Assembly (NCBI GenBank): GCA_030765045.1
Contig: CM060963.1
Location: 120,471,735 to 120,535,734, forward strand
Direction of reading: 5' to 3'
DNA: 64,000 nt
From: Tenodera sinensis
Lineage: Eukaryota; Arthropoda; Insecta; Mantodea; Mantidae
The translations under genes were made by a program, and so were the position numbers. Numbering within the stretch: the first letter of the stretch is position 1; each line of letters starts with the position of its first letter. The notes under the pieces are model-generated. The model was given only the letters and a program-made list of their open reading frames with translations. It did no database searches and was not told the origin of the DNA. Positions 41,100 to 52,099 of this stretch are shown one piece after another.

Positions 41100-41520
41100 C
41101 TGAATTGAAAACCTCAAATTCTGATGAAGTAAAAGTGGAATCACTGACAACTGAGCAAAACAAACTGGAGCTTGTTAATATAACAGGCTTTGTTACATGC
41201 AAGTGTGATGGTCACTGGTGGGCAGGTTGTGTTCTACGTGCAGATGAAGATACAGATGCAATTAAAACAAGCTTTTTACATCCTTGAGGATCTTCACCTT
41301 CATTTCTGTGACCTGAAATTCCTGATTAATTATTTTGTTGTTTAACGATGCTGTCAATCTGGATCACATCGTCACCGGTGAGCCGGAATTTCCCTGAAAT
41401 TCCTGAGATATTGAGTGTGGAAAAGACAGCCATCCAAACAAAAGTTGACATGAGAATAGCAACAGGAAGAGCATACGTTATGTCACCTCAGAATACACAG
41501 AGTACTAAATCTTGCAAGCC
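41100..41520 (+). pseudogene. Relic of an unidentified transposon-type gene
   Basis: Reads VESLTTEQNKLELVNITGFV, CKCDGHWWAGCVLRADEDTD, IKTSFLHP, a stop, then SSPSFL and PEIPE|ILSVEKTAIQTKVDMRIATG. The pattern 'YDGHWWxGxVL...ISFLHPxGPxxSFxxPExPD' is one I associate with repeated transposon-related genes in insect genomes, but I cannot name the superfamily. The 67-bp SINE B fragment splits it. Confidence 0.45.
41326..41392 (-). repeat. SINE family B, 5'-truncated copy
   Basis: Carries only the 3' end (GTTAAACAACAAAATA in reverse complement) and is flanked by the 14-bp duplication CCTGAAATTCCTGA (41312-41325, 41393-41406). 5' truncation with a long duplication is the signature of LINE-driven insertion. 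Confidence 0.85.
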
Positions 41521-41623
41521 AGTACTGAGGGAATGAAGAGCTCTATTATTTTGTTTGCACTAAACATGCAACAAATTTGTTTCTGGGAATAACTTGTAGA
41601 ATTCTGTGTAATTTACATTGACA

Positions 41624-42080
41624 TTTAATGTGTCTTCTTCCAATGGCACTACAGCCTAAAGCAGGCCTGGGTCTTATTCATCTGAGACCTCCAATCATCT
41701 CTATCCAGAGCTATCTGTTGCCAATTTTTGCATTTTAGGAGCTGATAACGGTCCTCTTTCACTAAATCCATCCACCTTTTCCTAGGTTTACCTATCTGTC
41801 ACTTTCCAAACATCACTCCTGCCATCACTGTTTTAGGTATCTGTCCATCCATTCTTTGTACATGCCCTGCCCACTGTAGTCTTTTTAATTTGGCCACAGT
41901 GGACAGTTCTGATTCTTTGAAAGGTCATATATTTCCTTGTATCTCATTCTCCATATTCCATTCTCATTTACAGGTCCATAAATTCTTCTTAAGATCTTTC
42001 TTTCAAATACGTTATGTTTTCGATCGCCTTTGCCATGGTTCAAGCTTCACATCCGTAAATACCTATGGGTCATATGCACT
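41624..42080 (-). pseudogene. LINE C-terminal fragment (second LINE type)
   Basis: Minus-strand pieces NVFERKILRRIYGPVNENGI, WAGHVQRMDGQIPKTVMAG, GKPRKRWMDLVKEDRYQLL and WQQIALDRDDWRSQMNKTQA. This 'FERKILR.IYG...W.GHV.RM...RK.W.D' series is the standard tail of a common class of insect LINE reverse transcriptases (no RNase H). Stops and frame changes throughout. Shorter scraps of the same kind lie at 48235-48410 and 49380-49500. Confidence 0.75.
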
Positions 42081-42277
42081 GTTATGTAAACATTATTACA
42101 CTAAGTTATGAGTATTATCCCAGTTTAATGCTCTGGATAGTGATATACTATATGATGAATTCTTTTTTCCAAAAATTTGAGATGCCACAATTTGTGTAAT
42201 TCAAGGTCTAAGATTGATCATATGACCTTGAAAGTTGAACATTTGCCAGCTATGTTATGTGTACTGCTCCTCAACCA

Positions 42278-42510
42278 CGCCCGTTAAGAAAACAGTTACA
42301 TGAAAGCCACATCATGACTGCTTAGCAAGTCATCTCTACAGAATAGGTATCTCAGCCTCACCAATATGTGTCCTGTGTAACGATCCAGCAGAAATGAATG
42401 AAGAACACTTGAAGACCTGTGAAGCATTAAGATCAGAAGAAACTACAGTTCAAAAGTATTGGAAAGCACGAATGCTAATGGCTTCATTGCCAGATGCAAG
42501 ACACTAGAAA
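42278..42510 (+). pseudogene. RNase H-LINE C-terminal fragment
   Basis: In shifted frames: DCLASHLYRIGISASPICVL, CNDPAEMNEEHLKTCEALRS, and KARMLMASLPDARH, then AACAAC repeats. Homologous to 48410-48690 on the other strand. The 30 bases at its left (CCGTTAAGAAAACAGTTACA) also recur at 49120-49150, so both copies share a junction with another repeat. Confidence 0.75.
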
Positions 42511-42849
42511 ACAACAAGAACAACAACGGACCAATTTTATGCCCAACATTTTGTGAGGTTTCTAGCGAGTAACATGTATTTCATAAAATCCTAACTGCAT
42601 TTCTGCAATACAACACACCCAGTTGCCACAGTTGGAGCATTTAAGCCAATTCTTTAGCTTTGACAATGCTCAACTAATCCTCTGTACTTCCGCATTGCAA
42701 TGTGTACAAGAGGGAACTGTGATTTCCAAATCCACCTGTTCTTTAAATGGGTTTGATGCCACCACATCTTTGTAACAATCTACTTCAAGTATCCAGAATG
42801 CCACTGTGCTGGAAATTTTTTCGGCTTTGTAACATTTCAGTTACACCAT
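42511..42849. other. Intron sequence, nothing recognised
   Basis: No coding or repeat structure identified between the LINE fragment and the Harbinger-like element. Confidence 0.5.
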
Positions 42850-42852
42850 TGA

Positions 42853-44010
42853 GGGCCTGTATTATGATCTCCGGTTAAGGTTAAGGTTTACAGTTAACTT
42901 GAAGTTACACCCAGATGTCAGTATTACGACCTTCAGTTAAGGGCTAACAGAGTTATTTTTGGAAGTACTAACTGCAACCTCAAGTAGGGGTTAGTGCGTT
43001 AACTTGGAGTTTACTCGTGTTTTACACACAAAAATGGCGTACCTCCGATCACAATTGTATGTCCACAGCGACTCTGAAGATGAAATGCTGGCTCAGTATT
43101 TAATACAACAGTGAAGAGATTCAGAATGCGCAAAGATAATTTCGAGGAGTGAACGTGGAAGAGTTGCAACAAAGATACAGGTTATCAAAAGCTACGACAT
43201 CCGGAATTTTAACGGGAATAAGGCATCGAATAGAATTTACGACAGAATGGCAGTTTTCAGCACGTATATAACATTATACCAGCATATTTGTATATACCTG
43301 ACATTCTTAAAATGAAATAAATTAAACGAACATAAATTGTAGGTATATCTTGATGGCCATTAGGTTATGGAGATATAATTCTAGAGCCCCATAAGTGCAG
43401 TGGATTGATACAAACAATACAATGTTTTATGCAATTTTCATTACATCGGCACCACGTTTTAACGAACGCAAATGCAATAAACGGAGCATGCCAAATTACA
43501 CATTTTGCAAACAGAAAATACATGGAAGCTATACACTATGTAGGTACACAAGTTCAAAAACACACGGAACAAGATCATTATCTTTAACTAACATTGCATG
43601 TTATTCATTGTGGGCAGAACGATTACATTTTAAATAGTAAACGTTGCATTTTATTCATTGTAGACACAACGATTTTGCGCTTCTTCAAAGTACTTTAAGG
43701 CTCTGAATGAATAGTGAATAAAACAGAAGCTATTTTTAGGTTATGCACTGTATACAAATCTTCAAACCATCACACACATCTGTGATGTGGTTAACCTAAA
43801 TGATTGCTTTACCCACAAGATAGCGTTGCAAACACAGCGAAAGCCTAGTGAAAAATGTTACCAACTGCTCTCAGGGCATCGTAATGTTCAGGGTAACAAA
43901 CCTACAGTCAAATTGAGTTTGTAATACGAGGCACCGAGCCTAACCATCAGTTAGCGATAACTGAAAGGTAACAAACCGTGGCTAGTAACCGGACATTGTA
44001 ATACAGGCCC
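42853..44010 (+). mobile_element. Non-autonomous PIF/Harbinger-like element
   Basis: The inverted ends GGGCCTGTATTATGATCTCC and (reverse complement) GGGCCTGTATTACAATGTCC carry the 3-bp duplication TGA (42850-42852, 44011-44013). Subterminal sequence is rich in GTTAA/TTAAC and AACTGAAGG-type motifs in both orientations. It is 1158 bp with only an N-terminal transposase remnant. Confidence 0.8.
43034..43260 (+). pseudogene. Harbinger transposase N-terminal remnant
   Basis: Begins MAYLRSQLYVHSDSEDEMLA, then after frame changes RGVNVEELQQRYRLSKATTS and GILTGIRHRIEFTTEWQ. The acidic start followed by a helical 'RGV.VEELQ..YR.S' block resembles insect Harbinger-type transposases. No DDE residues remain. 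Confidence 0.55.
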
Positions 44011-44013
44011 TGA

Positions 44014-44411
44014 TTCTCTCTTTCATTTATTTGAAGAGGAGTTAAACTGCAATACGTCAAGGAAAATAAATTTTTATGGTGTATTTATTTTATTTGATAT
44101 TCAAAAGCCCAATCATTCCTCAGCTAGCAAATGTATCAAGCCATACAAATAAATCCTCCAGAATTATCCCTAAATGTCGTCTAACATTGCCAGAAATTAC
44201 TTACTATCTTTGAAATTTTGTCACTATATGACTTCTAAGGGCTCCAAATCCAGAATCAAGTCACCAGAATTTGCAACATTGCATATACACACATTTCATA
44301 GTAAACAAATTGACTGCACGAGCAGATTGTCCTTTTTTATTTCATACCCCAGTTGCCTTCTTCTGGTAGGCAAACAGTAGTTAGGCTCCATTCACAATGA
44401 AGGCGTAACAT
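44014..44411. other. Intron sequence, nothing recognised
   Basis: AT-rich spacer between the Harbinger-like element and the solo LTR. Confidence 0.5.
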
Positions 44412-45215
44412 TGAGACAGGATATTGTAAGACCCCAAATGAAAATCGTTTGTGAATATTTGTTAAGAGTGTAATTTGTTTTTGATGTTGGTATGAGTTGG
44501 TTAAATGACGAAAACGTGTTACTAATGTTCATTGTTGCAGACAATTAAGTTTGTTTAAAGACGCCATAAATATTTCCATATTTAATTTTAATATATATGT
44601 ATAAATAAAAGAATTATGTGTGTTCAATATTAAAAGCGAAAGGAGGATAGCTAAAGATCGCTTCCCTAACAATGCGGGAACTATTTGATGAACGCATACG
44701 TGGATGTACACAAAAAGAAGTGTAATGCGGCGCCAATTGTCTAGTTAATAGCGTCTATGTCTTTGGTGTAGATGGACGCATTTTTGTGTGTGTGCGTCAT
44801 AAAATAGTGAAAGTAAATTTACTAAGTGTGTTTAAAGACCGTTAATTTGAGTAGAATAAGTGAAACATGCGCTAACTTTAACAAGTTAGTTAATACGAAG
44901 TGTGCAATTAAATGAAAGGACGTAAAATAGGCGAAGTGTAAAGTGATAGAAAACACATTTAGCGAAATATCGCTAAATTTTCAGACATTAAATCTCGACG
45001 ATGCTAGGGAAGTCGATCCACTGAAATAAAAGACTTACTACTGTAATACAATTTAAATACTGTGAACAAGAAGGTGCGAATAAAATATTTCACTAACGTT
45101 AACCCCGAGTGTATGTTCATTCCATTCAGTACCACGACCCGAGATAACGAAAGAGTCAAAAGCTCATCAACATCACCTTTTATATCTAGTGTCGTAAATT
45201 ATAATAACAGCACCA
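44412..45215 (+). mobile_element. Solo LTR (804 bp), TGAGACAG family
   Basis: TGAGACAGGATATTGTAAGA at the left, AATAACAGCACCA at the right, with the 4-bp duplication ACAT (44408-44411, 45216-45219). It is homologous to the solo LTR at 16241-16864 but has about 180 extra bp in the region before GTTCATTCCAT(C/T). AATAAA-type signals occur at about 45026. Confidence 0.85.
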
Positions 45216-45219
45216 ACAT

Positions 45220-47268
45220 TAACATAAAACAGCATAACAATATCTCCAAGATAAGATCATTCACAATGCAGCAGACATAACTCAAGAACTTTGCACGGTT
45301 TTCTAGATCCATAAATTGCATGCAGAAATCTTATAAGTGTACTACAAGTTTCAAATTGAACAACACCCAATAATATCCATATTAAACAATTTGTCCTGTT
45401 TCTATAAACAAATAGAATATATAAAGATGTGCTAAGCAAATGACAAAGCATCTAGTATTTAAAATGGCAAGGCAATGATTGTACATTAGATGACCTAAAA
45501 CTGAGCATCGCTAATGTGTGCTGTTCAGAAACTGGTAATGCATGGAAAAGTGAACTAGTGCAAGCATAAAGTTTGAAATGTATTCTTTTCTATTTGTTTA
45601 TTCGGTGCTAAATACATTATATTGGAGACTTTTTTTGGCCCAGACCATTCTCAGATAGATCTCCATTTTCTATTAACATGACTTCTTTACCTTTTTATCA
45701 ATTTCATTTTCACTCTACATATGCAGTTTGGAGATTGCAACCTTTTGCATTATGGAGAACATTACATGGAAATCCTTCCATTAAACAACCAAGGTGCAAC
45801 CTATTGTGCTCATGCTGCACCTGTGCCTACTTGGCATTGTGAATGGGGCTTTACAATGCCAGATGTATCCATGTTTACAAAGTGTGTTCCCCAGAATCTC
45901 TCACCATTAGGACCGTAGCTGAGGATGGGAACAAATTCACCGGAACCCGAAACTGAAATGTGGTATTACAAACCTAATTATATGATTACGATGTATTCAC
46001 TTTACTGCATAAAACTTTTAACCAGTTTGTACATAATGCGGACTGTAAAGAAATTTGACAATGGGCTTCAAAGAAACAGAACAGTGATGACAAAGTACTA
46101 GTGTAAACTTCTGCATTAAATACATAATGCCATCAATGAAAGGAGGCACAGAATGCTAGGTAGGAAGTTCAGCTGCTGAAAACTCCACTTTTGCTAATAT
46201 GCTTGAATTAAGAAACTTGTGAATTCTGCCACTACTCTACCATGTGGGTAACGCATGCCGAGCGAACTGTCAGAATTCATAGGTTACGTTAATTCAAGTA
46301 TAATACATGATGTAGACTGCATCAATTGGATCATTTTTCATACAACTTTGGCCTTGCAGCAGCAACTGAAGTGTTTTCTTAACTGAAAAACTGACCTTTA
46401 ATGGCATAATAAAATGAATGATGAGTTAAGGATACTGTTTTCCAATATTATGACAAAGCTTGGTTTTTTTCAAGGAGAATGAAATACACAGAGGTAAAGT
46501 ACAATTATGGTGAAAACCATATCATATATGCAACATTGTGCAACTTTCTCTACCTACTATCAATTCTGAGGTTCTATATGTATTATACTATTCATCTGAA
46601 AAGTAATTTTTGTATTCACCCTACACTGAGATATTAACATATTCACATGAATGGTTTTAAGAAGGCAATATAGCTTTTCTATACTCTTTATATCAAAATT
46701 TGAGTTTTCAAAGTAATGAGATGTGGAAAGAGGAACTGTGCATTTGCAAATATGCTTAGTGCAATAAAATAAAATTTAACTTAGAGCAGTTACAACAACT
46801 ATTTCAAAACTGTTAATGGTACAAGAAAATTGAAACGAAAATTGTATCCTTTAATTGGTATGAGCTTTTTCCTACAAAGTTTTATGCTGCTTTTTACTCC
46901 TTCCCTAAAAAAACAAATTTCAATTAGAATTTCAAAGACAACGGCAGAAAATTGAAGATATACATGTTGTGTCTCATCTTAACATCCTCAAAATACGTAT
47001 TTGAACTAATTTTAATGAGAACCACTTTAGAGAAGAGAAAAGAAAAGTGAGAAAGAGACATATACAATTATGATCCAATATTTTAGTTCTACCACCAACT
47101 TAACACAGTCAAACTGTGAAGTTGCAAAATTATGGATTAAACATCCCTTTCGCATGCTTTCTCTATACTAAAGAGTTATTTACACCTATTAATAAATTTT
47201 ATCTGTAGTTTTTCTAGAATATACCCTATATATAATTAAACTAATTGACCAATCGAAAAGTTTGTTAC
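45220..47268. other. RacGAP1 intron, nothing recognised
   Basis: About 2 kb of AT-rich sequence; the open frame 45721-45918 has no recognisable domain. Ends at the minus-strand donor ACAG|GTAACA of the exon at 47269. Confidence 0.6.
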
Positions 47269-47455
47269 CTGTTGTATTCAGACCTTCAGAGATAGTGTGC
47301 AGTCTTGATTCACGGTTAAGTGCTAAACTATTGTGATCATAATTAAATGTGGTGGTATTCATACCACTGTTAAGAAATGCCAATTTCTCTTTAGTTTCAT
47401 CATTAATTTTGTTGTCAGAATTGAGAAGTTCTCGAACAAAGTTTAGCTTCTTCAT
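47269..47455 (-). CDS. RacGAP1: RacGAP1 exon: end of coiled coil and linker
   Basis: Encodes MKKLNFVRELLNSDNKINDE, then TKEKLAFLNSG and ESRLHTISEGLNTTG. It aligns with vertebrate RacGAP1 (QIQLIREML...SEEQKSALAFLNRG...KRLSTIDESG). The acceptor is TTTTTTTCATAACAG, the donor GTAACA, in phase 0 and out phase 1. The intron on its 3' side is 18.8 kb and contains most of the transposons in this window. Confidence 0.93.
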
Positions 47456-47762
47456 CTGTTATGAAAAAAATAAAAATCATGTTACAATGAATGGTTTTAA
47501 TGGTTTTCCTCATAGTTACCCTTAGCATTTAAATAAAGGGAAGAAAGAAACAGACATGCTCCATGCACATTCACTAACAACCTCTAAATGGATAAGATGC
47601 CACTAAACTGCATTTCTTCTGTAAGGAATAAATGAAATGCATTTTAGTATCAAACTACAAATGACAAAGTGCAAAACTGCAATGTTTTGCTGATTCAAGA
47701 ACCAAACCTAGTTTATTTACACAGACTAAATGCAATAACATGCAACAAGTCTGATACAGTAC

Positions 47763-47965
47763 CAAAGCACTGCACTCTTGCTGCAATGCCAGCCGTGCTC
47801 TTTTTTCAGTTTCTAAATATCCACGAGCAAGGTCAAGTTTCTGTTCCAAAGATCTCCTGCAGCTGTTGGCAGCTTCAAGTTCAGCTCTTAGTCTTTTGAC
47901 CTCTTTCTCTGCTGCATCCCACTGTAAACGGCATTGTTCTTGATTAAGTGCAAATTGTAAGAATT
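47763..47965 (-). CDS. RacGAP1: RacGAP1 exon: N-terminal coiled coil
   Basis: Encodes EFLQFALNQEQCRLQWDAAE, KEVKRLRAELEAANSCRRSL, EQKLDLARGYLETEKRARLA and LQQECSAL. The heptad-rich pattern and the start EFLQFA correspond to the RacGAP1 coiled coil (EVQFIQLAKDFEDFRKKW...), the part that binds kinesin-6 MKLP1/Pavarotti in centralspindlin (family knowledge). The acceptor is TTTTTCTTGCAG, the donor GTACTG (weaker than consensus). It enters in the last two bases of a codon and leaves in phase 0. The upstream exon with the initiator Met was not found between 47966 and 64000. Confidence 0.92.
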
Positions 47966-48229
47966 CTGCAAGAAAAAGTGAGCAATGAAAAGTAACTGTA
48001 AATAGAAACACACTTTAATCTTACAATAAATATATTAGCACAAATTTTAACTACATCACAAGACAATTCACTCGTGCTTCTAAGAACTGGAGTAAAAGAT
48101 GATGCCATTCCACCTAAGAATGACAGAGCTATAATTCAATACTCTCAATCTCTCACAGTATCAAAGTATATTTAAAGGTGGTTTAATCCTGACATGTTAT
48201 AACACTTTAATCTTCTTGTTCTCCTCTGG
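47966..48229. other. RacGAP1 upstream intron
   Basis: Sequence 5' of the coiled-coil exon on the minus strand; nothing else recognised. Confidence 0.5.
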
Positions 48230-48234
48230 TGCAA

Positions 48235-48410
48235 TAGCCTTATTTAGGGCAAGACTGCCCGACAACTCTTTCATTGATTCCTCTCCCGGGCTTTCTTTAT
48301 CCATAGGCTCACATTGATATTCTTGAGATCATTCTCCACATCATCCATCCACCTTTTTGCCAGACTTCCTATCTTCCCTGTAGCATATAGCAGGTCATTA
48401 AATGCAATCT
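48235..48410 (-). pseudogene. LINE C-terminal scrap (second LINE type)
   Basis: Minus strand: KIGSLAKRWMDDVENDLKNI, NVSLWIKKARERNQ. It matches the 'RK.WMD.V..DL' tail of the LINE type at 41624-42080. Confidence 0.65.
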
Positions 48411-48905
48411 TTTTGGTAATACTACTGTCCTCTCCTCTACACAGATGTTGTTGTTGTTTTCTAGTGCCTTGCATCTGGCAATGAAGCCATTAGCATTCGT
48501 GCTTTTGAATACTTTTGAGCTGTAGTTTCTTCTGATCTCAATGCTTCACAGGTCTTCAAGTGGTCTTCGTTCATTTCTGCTGGATCGTTACACAGGACAC
48601 ATTGGTGAGGCTGAGATACCTATTCTGTAGAGATGACTTGCTAAGCAGTCATGATTTGTCAATAGTCGGAAGGCTGCAACCGCTGTTTTCCTTGGTCTCT
48701 GGGGGATTATATCTGGGTTGGAAAGTAGTGTAATCCATTTTTTATCTTTGGCATTTGTTTCTATTTCTTGTAGGTATGAATGAGAAAATTTTTTAATGAT
48801 CAAGCGTTTTATTGAGGAATATGAGAAATTGAATTTAGACTTTTGTTTTATTGTTGTGCCTTTCTTTGCAAGTGAGTCTGCAGCGGTATAACTGTTTCAT
48901 CTAAA
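48410..48905 (-). pseudogene. RNase H-LINE C-terminal fragment
   Basis: Minus strand: a degraded end of RNase H (DSLAKKGTT in another frame, about 48860-48890), IIKKFSHSYLQEIETNAKDK, RPRKTAVAAFRLLTNHDCLA, SHLYRIGISASPMCPV, then CNDPAEMNE and the LKTCEALRSEET end. The family tail is the same as in 3532-3690 and 42278-42510. Frame breaks near 48590. Confidence 0.8.
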
Positions 48906-48929
48906 ATGGAGGAAATGCCATTTACATAT

Positions 48930-49155
48930 GTGCTGGCCTATCACAGCACAACAGCGTCCCTCAGAGGCACATGAGGGGAAGGTCGGTGGATCTAAATAAC
49001 ACCTATTTAGTCCTCCCGGCTAGGTCCGATGGACCCGTTGACCAACGATAGGTGTGGTCCCCCTTGCAAAATGGGGGTTTAAGTTGGGTGATGTAACTGC
49101 CACATTGTAAAACTGGTGCCCGTTAAGAAAACAGTTACATGAAAGCCACATACAT
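48930..49155. repeat. Structured LINE-end-like repeat
   Basis: GC-richer segment with hairpin CCCCCTTGCAAAATGGGGG (49059-49077). It ends in CCGTTAAGAAAACAGTTACA and GAAAGCCACAT, which recur at 42283-42313. It may be the 3' end of a separate LINE or SINE. Confidence 0.4.
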
Positions 49156-49379
49156 GAATATGAGTCCTAAAGATAAACATTCCAGAGTTAAAACTGTCCC
49201 CCAATCGGATCTCCGGGTGGGGACATCTTTAGGCAAATTTCATCACAATTCCAATACTTTAAGAATTCTACACAGATGTTCTAACTATCATAATCTGCTG
49301 GCCTTGAAATTATATCTGGCTCTTTATACACATTGTAAATTTCTGTATTATACCTTATTTGCCAAACACTCTTATCATT

Positions 49380-49510
49380 GAGGTGACCAAATATTTTTCT
49401 AAGGACCTTCCTTTCGAAGATCATAAGTCTTTCAGCATTATTGTTTAAGACCCGGCTTTCTGCTCCATAGACCAGCAGCAGCCGTATCAGTGTTTTATAG
49501 AGCTTACATT
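49380..49510 (-). pseudogene. LINE reverse-transcriptase tail scrap
   Basis: Minus strand: ALYKTLIRLLLVYGAESRVL and NNNAERLMIFERKVLRKIFG, the 'YKTLIRPVL.YG.E.W...ERL..FERKILRKI.G' block common to insect LINEs. Non-functional fragment. Confidence 0.75.
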
Positions 49511-50101
49511 TTGTTTTTGCAAAGGAAATGGGACTGCAGTTGTTTTTTTAGACCATATTAACTTTTATTTGCAATGCATATTCTTGCATTTATTTCAGTT
49601 GTTACATTAGCATTGGCGGTTGTAGTGCTAAGATAATAACACTAATCACTTTCTAATCCTGATTCACATACCTACCTATGCAGTGCACAAGTTCAAATTA
49701 CTTGCGAAGTTTGTGTGCATTCTATGATGGTTGTATTTTGTAAAAAGTAGTCTGCTCCTCAAACATATATAGCAAGTTTGAGTCTGCTATATCCTTTAGC
49801 CTGTACATTTTAATCCTAAGCTTTCTCTTATTAGCCATTAGTTTTAGGCCTGTTCTATAGTTGCCAGATAAGATCACGTTTCTAGTTATCCAAGCAATGA
49901 GTACCTACTAGATCTTCTGCATGTACACAATGTGAATGACTGATGACAATCTGCTGGATCAGAGCTGCTGACTGTGGGTCAGAGAGTGCAATTCAAAGAA
50001 TAGGTACACACTGAACTACTTTGTCAGAAGATTTTGCGTACAGTGATGTGCAACATCTAGATAGTAAAGTGAATTGGATTTATTGAGACATCACTTACTT
50101 A
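49511..50101. other. Unassigned sequence before the Penelope element
   Basis: No coding or repeat structure identified. Confidence 0.5.
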
Positions 50102-50197
50102 TCTTGCTTTCATAGAAGTTTGAAAACAGTGTTGTAATTAATTTAATTTAAAAGATGAGTTAATTAATAACACTGAACAACACTTACAACATATTTT

Positions 50198-50243
50198 TCC
50201 GGGACGTGTTTCAAAGGTTAACTTTCCTCCATTATCAACCGGA
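50198..50243 (-). ncRNA. Hammerhead-ribozyme-like motif, copy 3
   Basis: Stem I TCCGG/CCGGA, box TTGATAA, stem II GGAGG/CCTTT (imperfect at the base), GAAA, stem III A-U and C-G with a 2-nt loop, and the expected cleavage after UC. It lies in the terminal repeat downstream of the endonuclease, where Penelope hammerheads have been reported. Confidence 0.55.
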
Positions 50244-50358
50244 CAATAACTGGGTTTCCATGGTGTTTCATGGTGCAGATGGTGATGCTTCTTCTGGTGT
50301 TTCTTCTGGTGGTGGTTCAATGAACTTACTGGAAATGTCTCTCTGAGGAATGTCGAAA

Positions 50359-50822
50359 TTAAGTACTCTTTCTATTTTTTAAAATAAAGATTTGCTCCCA
50401 TGTGGACAGTTCTTGTTTTCCAGTTATGTGTTTGAGAAGTTTCTGTTCTAGCTTTATGTCATGATTTTTTGTCCAAAAGTGAAATGCAACCGCTGATTTT
50501 TCTAATTGTTTACTCTTAATGTTTCTAACGTGTTCCTTGGATCTAATTTCTAAATTTCTTTTGGTTTTTCCTATGTATATTTCATTACAATCACTGCATT
50601 CAATTTGGTATATGCCAGATTTTTTGTTAGGTGGAATAGCATTTTTGATGTTTGAAAGTAGTAGGTTTTTTATGGAGTAATGGTTTACTGCTGCTAGCTG
50701 AATGTTGTATTCCTTGAACACTTTTTTAAATTTATCAAAGGCCCATGGGTGATATGTAAATTTTTTGAATATCATTGTTGTTTTTGCTGCTGTGAGAGTT
50801 GTAGTTTCTTTTAATAATTTTT
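50359..50822 (-). pseudogene. Penelope GIY-YIG endonuclease domain
   Basis: The reading TMIFKKFTYHPWAFDKFKKV leads into the endonuclease: GIYQIECSDCNEIYIGKTKR contains GIY and YIG, followed by the Arg/Glu helix EIRSKEHVRN and the conserved H-F and N-H segment FHFWTKNHDI. The domain belongs to the same protein as the reverse transcriptase but lies in another frame; a one-base change in an A-run near 50817-50826 separates them. GIY-YIG nucleases make the target nick in Penelope retrotransposition (family knowledge). Confidence 0.88.
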
Positions 50823-52068
50823 TTCTTTTCTGCTCGTTTTACCTTTTTATCTACTAATTCTTTGGGGAAGCCGTTTTTTTGTGCTATTTCAATTATTTTG
50901 TAATATTCTGTTTTATATTCTTCTGCTGAAAGAGGGATGTTCACCAATCTATGTGTTAAACTATTGAAAATTGCTTGTTTGTGGCTTCTTGGATTGTAAC
51001 TATTAGCTTTTATGTAGTTGTCTGTCTGTGTTGGTTTTCTGTGAATACCGAAATTTATTCTATCCTTGTTTTTGATTAATTTTAGATCTAAAAATGGTAA
51101 TTTATTATCTTTTTCTACTTCCACTGTGAAATTTATACTTTTGTCCTGTATGATCAGAAGTTTTAATGCGTCACTGATGTGTCTTTTTGGAACTATTGCA
51201 AATATGTCATCCACATATCTCTGCCAGAGTTTGAACATCCACGGGAAACCTTTTGTGATCCTTATTTCCAATGAACTCATGTAAATATCTGCTAAGAATG
51301 GCAAGAGAGGGTTGCCCATTGCTAAACCTGAAGTTTGACGGAAATACTTTGTTTGGAACTGGAAGAAATTTTGTTCTGTGCATAATTTGGCGAGTTCTAT
51401 GTATTCTGCAATTTCTGACAATGACATTCCAAGTGATTTGAGCCAATTTTTGATCAGTGATGGGAGTTTTTCTATTGGTATACTGGGAAATAGTGACTTT
51501 ACGTCAAAGGAGACAAGGGTGTCCTCTTCTGTTAATTTGAAGTCTTTGATGTGTTCTATTAGTTCATAACTGTTTCTTATGCTTAAACTTTCAAATTTAG
51601 GAAATGAATTAAATTTATTAGATAGCCATTTTGCCAGTTTGTAAGTTGGTGAATCTATGCTGCTAATTATGGGTCTCATGGTGATGTCTGGTTTGTGTAT
51701 TTTGGGTAAACCATAGATTCTGGGTACGGTTGGATTATTTGGTTTAATTGCATATTTGTTTGGTATTATGCTTGAATTTTGTATAGTTTTTTCAAAGGTT
51801 TGAACACAAGTGGATAGCGGGTTTTTGCTGATTTTTTCGAAGTTACTATCATTTAGCATTCTTTCCATTTTTTCTATGCAATTTGATTTATTCATTATTA
51901 CTATTTTGTTCCCTTTGTCTGCCTTTGTACATACTACGTTTTTATGTTTTAAAGAATGGATAACATTTCGTTTATTTTTGTAACTTGATCTGTATTTTAA
52001 TTCTTCTAAAATCTTTTTGCACTGGGTTTTTACCGAATTTTGTGTAGATAATGGTAAACACTGTGCTC
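50735..52068 (-). pseudogene. Penelope reverse transcriptase
   Basis: The frame is open from about 52068 (a TGA precedes it); the Met at 51895 is not a true start, since KADKGNKIVIMNKS, a conserved Penelope block, runs across it. Domains in order: ADKGN block, PRIYGLPKIHKP, RPIISSIDSPTYKLAKWL, FDVKSLFPSIP (first catalytic Asp), QTSGLAMGNPL, the YVDD box in WQRYVDDIFAIVP, LPFLDLKL and FGIHRKPTQTDNYI. The N-terminus is truncated, and the end is displaced from the endonuclease by a frameshift, so this copy is probably inactive. Confidence 0.92.
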
Positions 52069-52099
52069 AAATATTTATGTGTGCTATATAGTCTTCAAT

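Noticed and set aside
45721..45918. 65-aa ORF with several Cys and His residues considered as a zinc protein
   Set aside because: Spacing fits no zinc-finger pattern and there is no supporting context.
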